64,000 nucleotides of DNA from Pirellulaceae bacterium (GCA_029243025.1 JAQWSU010000045.1:310001-374000); one strand, 5' to 3'; positions 10,511 to 19,982 are shown, counted from the stretch's first letter. Notes: generated from the sequence alone by a model not told the origin. A program made the numbers and translations.

Positions 10511-11371
10511 ATGAAAGGCTATATTCGCGAACATCAGTCATTAGACTCCCGACAGTTCACGATCGCGGTGAGGCGATTGGCGGACAATCTGAGTTACGGC
10601 ACCGATTCATCCCCTTATCGCGGTTCGGGTCTTGAGTATGTGCAATCACGACCGTACGTCGCCGGTGATCCGATCAAGGCGATTGACTGGCGCGTGACTG
10701 CCCGCACGGGAAAGATCTTCATCAAGGAATACGAAACTCCGAAGCGATTACCGGCCTACTTGCTGATCGATACTTCGGCCTCCATGATGCTGGGAAGCGC
10801 AACTCGCACAAAATACGAGCATTCGTTATTTGTGGCCGGAGGTTTAGCTTTGGCCTGCCTGGACCGAGTCAGTCCTGTCGGCGTGATGTCGGTTGGATCC
10901 CGTCCCTTCCATGTTCAGCCCAGTCTTTCGAAGCAACAAGTGATGCAATGGCTGCACCACTTGCGACATTTTCGCTACGACGAATCAACGACGCTGAGCA
11001 GGCGAATTATGGAACTCGGGCCAAGCCTGACGAATCGAGCTTTGGTGATTGTGCTAAGCGACATGCATGACCCGAGCGGACTAGACAGCCTTAAACGCCT
11101 GGCGCAGAAACACGATTGTGTCGTCATTCAGTTCCAGGACCCCGCCGAGATCGGCTTACGAGGTGCCGGCCTACTGCGTGCCCGAGAAGCAGAAACCGGC
11201 CGAACCTTCGTCACCCACGGACGCGCTCAATGGCTTGATCAGACAAAACTTGAAACCGGATTAAAACGCGCCGGAATCGACCATCTCTTGATTCCAACCA
11301 ACCAACCCTATGCTCACACACTGCGAAACTTTTTCCAGTCGCGGAATCTTCTTGGCAGAGGAGCCCGATAA
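10511..11371 (+). CDS. DUF58 (VWA-like) protein
   Basis: A 286-residue soluble protein of the DUF58 family, partner of MoxR. The N-terminal signature YVAGDPIKAIDWRVTART and the following LLIDTSASM (a VWA metal-site motif of the DxSxS type) are present. It lacks the N-terminal membrane helices that longer DUF58 proteins carry. In Bat (Bacteroides aerotolerance) operons the MoxR-DUF58 pair precedes membrane VWA proteins, exactly as here. Function in this organism is not established; a role in envelope integrity or stress tolerance is the family-based inference. Confidence 0.9.
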   Translation: MKGYIREHQSLDSRQFTIAVRRLADNLSYGTDSSPYRGSGLEYVQSRPYVAGDPIKAIDWRVTARTGKIFIKEYETPKRLPAYLLIDTSASMMLGSATRTKYEHSLFVAGGLALACLDRVSPVGVMSVGSRPFHVQPSLSKQQVMQWLHHLRHFRYDESTTLSRRIMELGPSLTNRALVIVLSDMHDPSGLDSLKRLAQKHDCVVIQFQDPAEIGLRGAGLLRAREAETGRTFVTHGRAQWLDQTKLETGLKRAGIDHLLIPTNQPYAHTLRNFFQSRNLLGRGAR

Positions 11372-11373
11372 CG

Positions 11374-12222
11374 ATGCAAATTGTCGCAAGGCTGTTGTGC
11401 ACGGGCGCAGTGCTGATCACCACCCTCTCAACAGCTCACCAGGCTGCGGGGGAAGAGTCGAACTTCGATTCCCCGATCGGAATGAGTGCCACCATTGAGG
11501 AGTTGATCCTACCGGGCACCGAACTCGAAGTAAAACCATTCGCAGAAGACCCGCTGGTCGTGTTACGCATCACCAAAGTCTTCCAGCACGGATCATCTTT
11601 TCGCTATCACTTGACCTACTATGGCTTAGAATCGGGCAGTTACGATCTGGCGGACTATCTACAACGCAAAGACGGTTCAACCGCCGATGACCTCCCGGCC
11701 ATTCAGGTCAAAGTACACGGGATCTTGCCACCTGGCCAAGTCACCCCCAATCCACTGGAGACCGCAACATCTCCAGCCTTGGGGGGATACCGACTGTTGT
11801 TAACGCTGGGAGTAATCGTTTGGCTCATCGGCCTATTTTTGCTGCTCCGCTCCAACGGCCAGAGCAGCCTGGGGAAACCCAAGTCCGCCAATCAACCGGC
11901 GCGAACGCTGGCAGATCGTTTACGACCACTCATCAAATCAGCGTCAGACGGATCACTGAACGATCCACAACGTGCCGAACTAGAACGATTATTGCTCGCT
12001 TTTTGGCGCAAGAAGCTGGGCGTCCACGAATTATCACCAGGAGCGGCGATGGCCGCTTTGAAAGCCGACCCAGCAGCCGGCGAGTTAATGCAGCAACTAG
12101 AAATCTGGCTCCACCATCCGAACCCCGATACGGATATCGACTTGGCTGCCCTTTTAGCACCTTACCGTTCGGTCCAAGACCCTGACGCCTCCGAATCATC
12201 GTTCACGGGCAGGCAGTACTAA
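11374..12222 (+). CDS. exported single-span membrane protein of Bat operon
   Basis: A 282-residue protein starting two bases after the DUF58 stop, so translation is probably coupled. It has a signal peptide (about 1-26), a beta-rich extracytoplasmic region, a transmembrane helix at about residues 140-159 (LLLTLGVIVWLIGLFLLL), and a cytoplasmic helical tail with the pattern RAELERLLLAFWRKKLGV. This layout, including the short helical tail with FWR, resembles the DUF4381-like or BatD-tail proteins found between DUF58 and VWA genes. The extracytoplasmic part may be the sensing or binding portion. Assignment by position and topology, not by a firm family match. Confidence 0.7.
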   Translation: MQIVARLLCTGAVLITTLSTAHQAAGEESNFDSPIGMSATIEELILPGTELEVKPFAEDPLVVLRITKVFQHGSSFRYHLTYYGLESGSYDLADYLQRKDGSTADDLPAIQVKVHGILPPGQVTPNPLETATSPALGGYRLLLTLGVIVWLIGLFLLLRSNGQSSLGKPKSANQPARTLADRLRPLIKSASDGSLNDPQRAELERLLLAFWRKKLGVHELSPGAAMAALKADPAAGELMQQLEIWLHHPNPDTDIDLAALLAPYRSVQDPDASESSFTGRQY

Positions 12223-12228
12223 GACACC

Positions 12229-13158
12229 ATGAACTGGCTGAGCTTTTCCCACCATTCTGTCCTATTTTTATCCATCATTCCCGCAATGATGTTGGTCTGG
12301 ATTTGGCGCCAACGCGGTGGCGGTATCGTGATGCCATTCGATCACGGATCACAAACATCCGGGACGGCCACTCGATTCTTGGTGCAGCTGGCAGAAAGTA
12401 TCCCGGCATTGATTCTGTTGGTTGTATTGTTGATCCTGGCCGGCCCTCAAAAGACGGGAGAACCCAAGACACGCCGGGTGCTGACCAACATCGAATTCTG
12501 TGTCGATGTATCGGGAAGCATGACCGCCTCATTCGGTGAGGGAACTCGGTATGATGCGTCAATGGAAGCCATCAACAGATTTCTCGACTTCCGTGAGGGT
12601 GACGCGTTCGGCTTAACTTTTTTCGGCGTCGAGGTCCTGCATTGGGTTCCGTTGACAACTGATGTTTCTGCATTTCGCTGTGCACCCCAATTCATGAATC
12701 CGAAGAACCCGGGACATCCACCTTGGCTGGGAGGGACTAGAATTGGCAAAGCATTATCAGAGTGTCGCAAGGTGCTCGCATCCCGAGAAGAAGGCGATCG
12801 CATGATCGTGCTGATCTCTGATGGCTCGAGCTCTGATTTATTCGGTGACGCCACCGATGACTTGATTCGAAAACTACGAGCTGACAAGATCTCCGTCTAT
12901 GCGGTGCACATCGCCAGCGGAAATATCCCCGATCCAATCATCGAAATCACGGCGAGAACGGGGGGGGAAGTTTTTAGTCCTGGTGATCAAGATGGACTGG
13001 AATCCATCTTTCGTCACATCGACGAAATGCAAGAAACACGCATGGAAAAAGTAGCTGCGGAAACAACCGACAATTACGTCCCCTTCTGTATCAGCGGGCT
13101 GTCGCTACTCGGCATCAGCCTAATCGGTCTATTTGGGATTCGGTTTACACCGTGGTAG
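12229..13158 (+). CDS. membrane VWA protein, BatA-like
   Basis: A 309-residue BatA-type protein: two N-terminal membrane helices (about 10-27 and 53-72), a VWA domain with an intact MIDAS metal site (DVSGSM from residue 93, then the distal TRIGKAL threonine and VLISDGSSSD aspartate), and a C-terminal membrane helix (about 286-304). The VWA domain is placed in the periplasm or cytosol between the helices, as in other BatA proteins. Its stop overlaps the GTG start of the next gene by seven bases, which points to translational coupling and equal production of the two VWA subunits. Confidence 0.88.
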   Translation: MNWLSFSHHSVLFLSIIPAMMLVWIWRQRGGGIVMPFDHGSQTSGTATRFLVQLAESIPALILLVVLLILAGPQKTGEPKTRRVLTNIEFCVDVSGSMTASFGEGTRYDASMEAINRFLDFREGDAFGLTFFGVEVLHWVPLTTDVSAFRCAPQFMNPKNPGHPPWLGGTRIGKALSECRKVLASREEGDRMIVLISDGSSSDLFGDATDDLIRKLRADKISVYAVHIASGNIPDPIIEITARTGGEVFSPGDQDGLESIFRHIDEMQETRMEKVAAETTDNYVPFCISGLSLLGISLIGLFGIRFTPW

Positions 13159-14174
13159 AACTTTTAACTGCCATCTCGGTTTTCCTGATCGCTGGAACGG
13201 CTGAATTGCTCCATGCGGCTCGCTGCCGTGCAATTGCACCGCTCGCGTTTGGGCCGGCTCGCCGCCCTCGCGTCTGGGCTTCTTTGGCTCCGTTGCTGCG
13301 AGTAATTGCCGTCACGCTCCTTGCCTGGGGGATGATGACACTAATGTTACTTCCCCCCAAGGTTCATCGAGCTGCCGCCACCTCTGAGGATAAAATCAAA
13401 CACGTTATTCTCGTACTCGATGTATCTCCAAGCATGCGACTCGATGACGCTGGACCGTCACACATCCAAAAGCGTTCCCACCGAGCAGCCGACATTATGG
13501 AGTCATTCTTTGACCGCGTTCCCATGGAACAGTATCGAGTCAGCGTCATTGCCGTCTACACCGGTGCAAAACAAGTTGTGATCGACACTCGTGACATCGA
13601 AGTTGTCCGAAATATCCTTGAAGACCTGCCGATGCACCACGCCTTCAATTCGGGTGACACCGAACTCTTCAGCGGACTCGAAGCTGCGGCTGACGTTGCG
13701 CGAGAATGGAAACCGAATAGCACCACCGTCCTCGTCGTAAGCGATGGGGATACCGTACCCGCAACAGGGATGCCCAAAATGCCGGCTGCCGTCTCAAACG
13801 TCTTGGTGGTCGGCATTGGCGATCCCCAAAAAGGAAAATTCATTAATGGTCGCCAATCAAGACAAGACACCTCCACCTTGAGACAGATCGCCACAAGGTT
13901 GAGAGGCATCTATCACAACGGAAATGAAAAGCAGATCAGCTCAAAAACTCTTTCCATGCTAACCAAAGCCACTGAGACCAGCCCTTTGGCGCAACTCACC
14001 AAACGAGAATATGCTTTGGTCGCATGCCTAATCGGCGCCGCTCTCTACGCGTTACTGCCGATGCTGCTCCATTATTTTGGGACGAGATGGACACCGGGCG
14101 TTACCTTGAGCGAACCGGATGCTCGACGTCTTCAACCCTCCAGCCGGGAAAGCGGACTCACATCGAACAGCTAA
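13152..14174 (+). CDS. membrane VWA protein, BatB-like, GTG start
   Basis: Starts at GTG 13152 inside the last codons of the BatA-like gene. The 340-residue protein has N-terminal membrane helices (about 5-20 and 48-67), a VWA domain with DVSPSM from residue 90 as MIDAS motif and VLVVSDGDTVPATG further on, and a C-terminal membrane helix near 285-307 (YALVACLIGAALYALLPML). It pairs with the previous protein as in BatA-BatB. In several Bat operons BatB carries or is followed by TPR repeats; here the TPR part is a separate gene 157 bases downstream. Confidence 0.87.
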   Translation: MVELLTAISVFLIAGTAELLHAARCRAIAPLAFGPARRPRVWASLAPLLRVIAVTLLAWGMMTLMLLPPKVHRAAATSEDKIKHVILVLDVSPSMRLDDAGPSHIQKRSHRAADIMESFFDRVPMEQYRVSVIAVYTGAKQVVIDTRDIEVVRNILEDLPMHHAFNSGDTELFSGLEAAADVAREWKPNSTTVLVVSDGDTVPATGMPKMPAAVSNVLVVGIGDPQKGKFINGRQSRQDTSTLRQIATRLRGIYHNGNEKQISSKTLSMLTKATETSPLAQLTKREYALVACLIGAALYALLPMLLHYFGTRWTPGVTLSEPDARRLQPSSRESGLTSNS

Positions 14175-14330
14175 TTTGCGAAAATTGGGCCGATTCCAAG
14201 GCGAAACAGAAAAATTAAGCCCGCGAAGTCAGATCAAAAGCAGCCGTTTTTGCAACCAAAGTTGAACCATTACCCTCTTGCGGGTTATGATGCACGGAGA
14301 CATCGATTCAAGTCCTAAACGGGGGTTCGC

Positions 14331-14924
14331 ATGAAAAAGCTGGTGATACTCGTCTGGTTGCTGCTTCCTGTTTTGGTGGGAGCGTACCATCTGGGTCCAG
14401 GCCAGAAACAAGTGATTATCGACCGAGCTGGCCAAGCCGCTCGCATTGGTGATCAGATGGCTCAAAACGATCAATGGGCTCAAGCGATCGCTCAGTATGA
14501 CCTGGCTCTCGAACTCTTGCCGGAGGGTCACGTCGCAGATGCACAGCAGTTGCGTTTGGCTAAGGCAAAAGCACAAATGTTTGATGCCCAGTTGCCGGCC
14601 GCTCGACAAGACTTGCAAGCTTTGGTCGACGAACTCAGTGATGATTCCTCGGCAGATCACAAGCTGCTGAATGAAGCACGGGAATCTCTCGCGAATTCTC
14701 AATACTACACGACTTGGCTCATGCGTCTCGAAGGTCAACCGAAAGAAGTTTGGCAGCCGGAGATCGAATCATCTCGCCAAATCTACAAACTGTTGGCAGA
14801 AGATGCAGATCAGTTCAACGAAAAACAAAGAAAATCACGCCACCAAGAAGATCTTGAGTCCTCCATCCGATTAGCCAGAATGGATCTCAAGGACTTGCAA
14901 GGGCTACCATTGCCTTCCCAGTGA
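14331..14924 (+). CDS. exported TPR protein after the VWA genes (BatC-like position)
   Basis: A 197-residue protein with an N-terminal signal or anchor helix (VILVWLLLPVLVGA) followed by TPR-like helices (WAQAIAQYDLALELLPEGH). The context and TPR content fit the BatC/BatE place in Bat operons. The annotated stop is TGA at 14922, but the same frame goes on as a Gly/Ser/Arg-rich tail to 15047, broken only by that TGA and a second TGA at 14934 (see the separate entry), and an intrinsic terminator follows at once. The protein therefore either lost a low-complexity tail by mutation or the tail is reached by readthrough. The visible stop is taken here as the end. Confidence 0.75.
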   Translation: MKKLVILVWLLLPVLVGAYHLGPGQKQVIIDRAGQAARIGDQMAQNDQWAQAIAQYDLALELLPEGHVADAQQLRLAKAKAQMFDAQLPAARQDLQALVDELSDDSSADHKLLNEARESLANSQYYTTWLMRLEGQPKEVWQPEIESSRQIYKLLAEDADQFNEKQRKSRHQEDLESSIRLARMDLKDLQGLPLPSQ

Positions 14925-15047
14925 AAAGGCACCTGAAGTGGCACTGGCCAGGGTCGCGGTCGCGGCAAAAAACCAAGTCAAGGTAACAAGTCAAAAGATT
15001 CACGTGGTGCGAGTTCAGGTCCACCACCCGACAATTCAGGTTCTTGA
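14922..15047 (+). other. in-frame Gly-rich tail beyond two TGA codons
   Basis: Reading on in the frame of the preceding TPR gene gives TGA-K-G-T-TGA and then SGTGQGRGRGKKPSQG, followed by about 20 more Ser/Gly/Pro/Lys-rich residues and a third TGA at 15045-15047. Each of the two interrupting TGA codons is one base from GGA (glycine), and with glycine in their place the stretch reads as one smooth G-K-G-T-G-S-G-T-G-Q-G-R pattern. The composition resembles the low-complexity tails common in planctomycete TPR proteins of this position. TGA is an ordinary stop elsewhere in the window, so general recoding is not supported. Confidence 0.55.
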
Positions 15048-15051
15048 ACCG

Positions 15052-15083
15052 AAAAAAGGGCGAGCCATGTGCTCGCCCTTTTT
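15052..15083 (+). terminator. intrinsic terminator of the Bat/TPR operon
   Basis: Perfect 8-base-pair stem GGGCGAGC (15058-15065) / GCTCGCCC (15071-15078) with a five-base loop, an A tract before it and TTTTT after it. It closes the MoxR-DUF58-VWA-TPR transcript and shows that the frame upstream of 15133 is not the N-terminus of the next gene. Confidence 0.9.
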
Positions 15084-15132
15084 CATCGATTCACAACTTT
15101 CCTTTGATTCAGCCCACCTGTGGTCGCAAACC

Positions 15133-18100
15133 ATGTTCCTACGCAACAAGCTTATTGCCAGCATCATCTTTGGATTAATGACGACCTCCGCTTACGGACA
15201 ACCTCCGACAGCGATCCTCGTCGCGCCCGTTCCACAAAGCTCTGCTATTCCTGCGCAAAAGCTAATTCCCGCCAATAGCTCCCCCACGCAAACGGCCCCG
15301 GACAAGCCAAACGAAACAACCATGCCGACTTCGACAAGTGGAGAATCGGACAAACCCAATGCCGACAACAACACCTCCCAAGTTAAGCTCGAGCAGGAAC
15401 GGATCAAGAAACTCACAAAACTACAATTCGATCGCCGCCCCTCGACCATCCTGAAAACTTGGACGAAACCGGTCGAGGAAAAGCAACCCAAGGCAACCGA
15501 GCCGCCCAAGAAAACCGAACCGCCAACGCCCGAGGAACAAGCCAAGCAGCAGGCTCAGGCGGCAAAAGCAGCCCAACAGGCAGCAGCAGCTTCCAAGGAA
15601 TTTGACCAACAGCTCGTCACCTTCCAACGCTCAGTAACCCTGGGAGATTGGAATGCGGTCAAAGAATTCCTGCGCCAATTATCTGAGGCAGAGCAAAAAG
15701 CTGGCTATCGTCATCTGCTGCAATCATTGAGCCGTGGCGTATCGACACGACGTCCGTCTAGCTCATCCACCACGAGCACAGGCAGCACATCGCAAAGTCG
15801 ATCTGCAGCAGCGAAGTTTCGCGAAAAAAACGTCTTTTCATTCAACGACATTATTGGGCTGATCGAAGCAGGCCCGATGCCAATTGAGAAACCGCACCTT
15901 GTTTTTCTCGGCACCATTTTGCGACAAACGCTCACAAGTGGTTATGACCTGGACGCCATGCTGACGCGTCTTCGAGCGGAAATGGATCGTCCGGAAAATG
16001 AGCAGATTCTATCAAGACGTCAAACGGCCTTATTATTGTTCGCTGCTGGTCAGGACTTAAAAACGGGAGAGTTTCTTCCTACCGCCCAGCAGGCTCAGGC
16101 CGAAAATGATCGTGACGCATTAAACCTGCTGTCACGTCACGCCTTATCAAGATATGCCAAAGAGAAGAAGGTGGAATTCCTGGAGCAAGCCTGGGATGCC
16201 ACCCAAGCGGCTTTAGCGGTGGGTACCGTTGACGAGACCACCAAGCAGGAGGCGTTAAAGCGAGCGGTCGAACTGGCCCCCAAAATCCGTCAAGAACTCG
16301 GTTTAGCATGGCTCGAAGAAAGTTTCCAAAATCGCAAGGAACGTGGAGACGAAATTCTAGCCGCGATCGGGACAGCCACCTCGACCAACATGCAGAGCCA
16401 AATCATGAATGCCGCAGTGCGACTCAAAGCGCTGCAATTGCAAAAAACTGCCGTCGACGCTTTACTGGCAGCAAATCCGGAAACGACCGCATCGTACGAA
16501 ATGCAACTAACGGTGTTGGCTGAGAACTGGCTACGAGAAGCTATCTTCACCCAACAACAGGGCACGACTTCTTCCAGCGGCCCTGAACTACGCCGCGACT
16601 CGTTCGGCAACATCTACTACGCCGACAAAAACCAAACTTACTATCGATCAACTCGATCAACTCGTGGACAGCCCATCGCAACATCGGACATCATCGATGT
16701 ACGACCTGATCAGCCATGGCTCAAATACATCAACCAAAGTGTGCGGCCCAAGTTTGACGTTCTCTTTGCTCAGCTTTATTTGAAAGTCAATCAAGAAGAA
16801 CAGGCTTTCCCCTACATTGAAAAGTTTGCTGAAAACCAACCAGCCAAAGCCTTGGAATTAGCGCACGAATTCCTACGAGTCTGGACCAATAACCACAATC
16901 CTAATCAGGCCCGACAGAAAACCAGCTCGTACATGTTCATGTACGGGTTCCAACGACGAGCCAACCAAATCCCGCTGACACGTTCAAAGCAACAACGCAA
17001 TCTCGAAGAGCTATCGGAATGGGTACACCGTTTAAGAAAGTTGCCGATTGGCGACCTGGACGAAAACCTCATGGTGGCAGCCTTTACCACGTGCCACAGC
17101 ACAGCTGAAGTTTACCGTCTTGAAGCATTCGAAGACGTCTTCGGCTCCGTCGATGGCTTAAGAGCCGACACGTTGGCCCAGATGGCTCAACAGATGCGAA
17201 AGAATCTCGCCGGTATCTGGCGAGATCCGGCAGAACAGAAAAAGAAGAAGACCAATCGCAAACAGAAAGATCTAGAGTCAGAGGTGCAACGAGGCTATCA
17301 AGTTGCGAATCAAGTGCTCGACCAAGGTTTAAAGAAGTATCCCGACAGTTGGAGAATTCGACTGGCGAAAGCCTGTTTGTTACACGATCAAAACGACTAC
17401 GCTCAAGAGATCAAAAAAAGCAGCGACTACTCGGCTCGACGAGAGGCCGCCATGCTCGAGTTTCGTCAGGCCGCCGAAATCTACGCCAATCAGGTGGCCG
17501 AACTCAGCGAAGAAAAGGAAACAACCCACTGTTTTGAACTTTGGTTTTACGCCAGTCTTGGTGCCGTTGACCTGGGTGGCATTCGGGAGACGAATCATCC
17601 GGATTTAAGCCAGATTGCCATTATTCGTGAAGCCCTGCAGGCCTTACCAGACCCAACCAGCGAACGACACGTCGGACAATTCGCAAACTCGCTCTTCACC
17701 CGACTGAGCGCGGTCAAGCCAGAGCTAAAATATCGATACCTGCGCAACGGGTTCGAGATTACCGGCAACCACCCACGAGCTCGCGAAGCAAGAAAGGTTT
17801 TCGATTATTACAACGACTTGGTCACCGAAATCAAACTCAATACTCGCATTGATGGAACGGACGTGGTGGGATACGACCAGCCTTTCGGGCTGTTTGTGGA
17901 AATCGAGCACACCAAAGAGATCGAGCGTGAGTCTGGCGGGTTCGCAAAGTATCTCCAAAACCAAAACAACCAATATTACGCATTCAATTACGGACGACCA
18001 ACAGAAAATTACCGGGACAAATTCGAAGAAGCTGCCACGGCCGCACTGCAAGAACATTTTGAGGTAATCTCAATCACGTTTAATCATCCCGACAGCAGTT

Positions 18101-19002
18101 CCCAATCGCTCTCGGACTATGGTTGGCGACGAACGCCTTACGCCTATCTTCTTCTGAAGCCACGGGGCCCGGAGGTCGACAAAATACCTCCGCTGCGCCT
18201 CGACCTCGATTTCCTCGACACTTCCGGATACGCGGTAATTCCCGTTCAGTCAGCCATCATTCCCATCGACGCCAAGGACCAAGGCGAACCGCGCCCCAGT
18301 GAAAAAATGCAACTGGTGCAAACGCTCGATGAACGGCAGGCTGACGAAGGCAAATTAATCTTAGAGATCAAAGCCACAGCACACGGCTTAGTTCCTCAAC
18401 TGGAAACACTCATCGCCTTGGAGCAAAACGATTTCGAGGTCGTTGAAATTGACGACCAGGGTCTTTCAGTGACTCAATTCGAAAAAGACAGCAGCGATCC
18501 TCGCATTGTTTCTGAACGGCTTTGGACCGTAAAAATGAGCGCCAAGTCTCCCGACCACACGGCAAATAGTTTCACCTTTCCTGTCGCAAATATCACAGGT
18601 ACCGAAGTATCGTACCAGCGTTATGACGATGCGGATTTGATTGAATCCCAAGGAACCGTTGAGTTGGCGGGACAGTACAGTCAACCCAACCGCAGCTGGA
18701 TTTGGGCTGCACCACTGATCGGTCTTGGATTGGTGGGTGTCGCTTTGCTACTCGTCCGCTCTTCTCGTCCACGACAACCTCAACAGCAGACCGGACGATT
18801 CCAGATGCCAAACGAGGTCACACCATTTTCAGTTTTGGGGCTATTGCGCCACATCGAATCCAACAATGAGCTCCGGCCAGAACAGCGAAGTGAATTGCAA
18901 TCCTCGATCCAGCGGCTCGAGAAACATTACTTCGATGCGCCCAGTGCAGCAGAACCCAATCTGGAACAAATCGCTCGAGAATGGATTCAGCAGGCAAAAT
19001 AA
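15133..19002 (+). CDS. very large exported, C-terminally anchored protein of unknown function
   Basis: The open frame reaches back to 14938, but a terminator at 15052-15083 lies in that stretch, and ATG 15133 begins a good signal peptide (MFLRNKLIASIIFGLMTTSA, then YGQ), so I start here; 1289 residues. After a Pro/Thr/Ser-rich linker comes an Ala/Gln/Glu-rich coiled-coil-like stretch (about residues 115-155), then a long helical region with TPR-like stretches, a more beta-rich region in the last third, and a transmembrane helix shortly before the end (WAAPLIGLGLVGVALLLV) with a roughly 70-residue cytoplasmic helical tail. It follows the Bat-type operon but has its own transcription unit. I do not recognise a family. 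Confidence 0.8.
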   Translation: MFLRNKLIASIIFGLMTTSAYGQPPTAILVAPVPQSSAIPAQKLIPANSSPTQTAPDKPNETTMPTSTSGESDKPNADNNTSQVKLEQERIKKLTKLQFDRRPSTILKTWTKPVEEKQPKATEPPKKTEPPTPEEQAKQQAQAAKAAQQAAAASKEFDQQLVTFQRSVTLGDWNAVKEFLRQLSEAEQKAGYRHLLQSLSRGVSTRRPSSSSTTSTGSTSQSRSAAAKFREKNVFSFNDIIGLIEAGPMPIEKPHLVFLGTILRQTLTSGYDLDAMLTRLRAEMDRPENEQILSRRQTALLLFAAGQDLKTGEFLPTAQQAQAENDRDALNLLSRHALSRYAKEKKVEFLEQAWDATQAALAVGTVDETTKQEALKRAVELAPKIRQELGLAWLEESFQNRKERGDEILAAIGTATSTNMQSQIMNAAVRLKALQLQKTAVDALLAANPETTASYEMQLTVLAENWLREAIFTQQQGTTSSSGPELRRDSFGNIYYADKNQTYYRSTRSTRGQPIATSDIIDVRPDQPWLKYINQSVRPKFDVLFAQLYLKVNQEEQAFPYIEKFAENQPAKALELAHEFLRVWTNNHNPNQARQKTSSYMFMYGFQRRANQIPLTRSKQQRNLEELSEWVHRLRKLPIGDLDENLMVAAFTTCHSTAEVYRLEAFEDVFGSVDGLRADTLAQMAQQMRKNLAGIWRDPAEQKKKKTNRKQKDLESEVQRGYQVANQVLDQGLKKYPDSWRIRLAKACLLHDQNDYAQEIKKSSDYSARREAAMLEFRQAAEIYANQVAELSEEKETTHCFELWFYASLGAVDLGGIRETNHPDLSQIAIIREALQALPDPTSERHVGQFANSLFTRLSAVKPELKYRYLRNGFEITGNHPRAREARKVFDYYNDLVTEIKLNTRIDGTDVVGYDQPFGLFVEIEHTKEIERESGGFAKYLQNQNNQYYAFNYGRPTENYRDKFEEAATAALQEHFEVISITFNHPDSSSQSLSDYGWRRTPYAYLLLKPRGPEVDKIPPLRLDLDFLDTSGYAVIPVQSAIIPIDAKDQGEPRPSEKMQLVQTLDERQADEGKLILEIKATAHGLVPQLETLIALEQNDFEVVEIDDQGLSVTQFEKDSSDPRIVSERLWTVKMSAKSPDHTANSFTFPVANITGTEVSYQRYDDADLIESQGTVELAGQYSQPNRSWIWAAPLIGLGLVGVALLLVRSSRPRQPQQQTGRFQMPNEVTPFSVLGLLRHIESNNELRPEQRSELQSSIQRLEKHYFDAPSAAEPNLEQIAREWIQQAK

Positions 19003-19071
19003 CAAAAGGAATTGCTGCTTCAGACGGGGCAAAGCCCGCGTGCGTCCCGGAAAACCGCTTCAGCTTCAACC

Positions 19072-19965
19072 TCAGCCCTCTGACGCTGTTTGTGGATCTG
19101 CCACCCGAATCAAAGCCGTCATCGGGCCGGCAGCGCTCAAGAGCTCCAATTGCTGTTCATTCTTCACGAACAGCGAACCAACAAACGCCATCGAGTTGAG
19201 AGAAATGCCTTCGAAACACTCGGCTGTACGAGGCACAAACAGCAGCCACTCTCGAGTCACCAAGAGATTGTAGGGCGTGGTCGCATCCACCTCTGCCCAA
19301 CCCACGTTCGCAATCATTTCTTCGTAGTAACGGCTACAAAGTTTAGCGGCGGCCAAACTGTCGCTAAGCGGAGGCAAGCGTAACAGTCGGTGCCAAAATG
19401 GAATTCCAGCAGATTGAGTCACGGAACCCACGGGCTGCTGCGACAGTTTCCATTGCGACTCGAGTGGAATTGCCCCTCGATGAACTCCAAGCGGCAAGAG
19501 CTGCAAATGCTTGTGTGGCTGACTGGCGCCTGCATTGGTGCCTCCGTTATAAAACCCAATCGAGTCGAATTCGAGCAAGCAGCGCCACAACGCTTCAAAG
19601 TCCTCAATTGTCAATCGACTATCCTGTGACTCAAACTGTCGAGTAACAATCAACAAATGGTGGTCGACGACATTGAATTTGTTCAGCAATGCAACATGAT
19701 GTTCGGAAACGTTCGCGACAAACAAATTCGGATCATAGGGCAAGAATGGATTGAAACCCTCTGGCCGCTCACGCCGCTGAATCGATTTACGCTGAAGGTT
19801 ATCCAGAACGCGTACGTTGAACACCACATCACCGTCCGCAAGCTTTTCGGCTCGCGTCGGAATCGGTTCTAGATGCTGACTTAGCAGCGATTGTTGCGAT
19901 ACGTCGACTAGCCGCTGCCACAAACTACCGGCAGCAAACGGCTCCGTATCATGAAAAGCAGCCAT
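19072..19965 (-). CDS. Ap4A phosphorylase (ATP adenylyltransferase)-like protein
   Basis: A 297-residue protein with the HIT-superfamily signature of the Ap4A phosphorylase branch: NGGTNAGASQPHKHLQLLPL, in which HKHLQ carries the nucleophilic histidine region, preceded by the HHLLIVTR strand typical of the family. The predicted reaction is phosphorolysis of diadenosine tetraphosphate to ADP and ATP (or the reverse). It lies 17 bases downstream of acs on the same strand, so both are probably made from one transcript. Acs releases AMP and pyrophosphate and such synthetases can form Ap4A in side reactions, which makes the pairing sensible; that link is inference. Confidence 0.87.
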   Translation of the reverse strand: MAAFHDTEPFAAGSLWQRLVDVSQQSLLSQHLEPIPTRAEKLADGDVVFNVRVLDNLQRKSIQRRERPEGFNPFLPYDPNLFVANVSEHHVALLNKFNVVDHHLLIVTRQFESQDSRLTIEDFEALWRCLLEFDSIGFYNGGTNAGASQPHKHLQLLPLGVHRGAIPLESQWKLSQQPVGSVTQSAGIPFWHRLLRLPPLSDSLAAAKLCSRYYEEMIANVGWAEVDATTPYNLLVTREWLLFVPRTAECFEGISLNSMAFVGSLFVKNEQQLELLSAAGPMTALIRVADPQTASEG

Positions 19966-19982
19966 AGCGTCCTACGAAACGT

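Noticed and set aside
14922-14936. TGA read as glycine genome-wide (as in some candidate phyla)
   Set aside because: Many intact genes here (for example frr, carA, amn and the ATP-grasp and alpha-E genes) end in TGA directly followed by unrelated sequence, so TGA is a true stop in this organism.
14938-15132. N-terminal extension of the large exported protein gene
   Set aside because: The open frame runs over an intrinsic terminator (15052-15083) and over the Gly-rich tail read in another frame; a clean signal peptide begins at ATG 15133.
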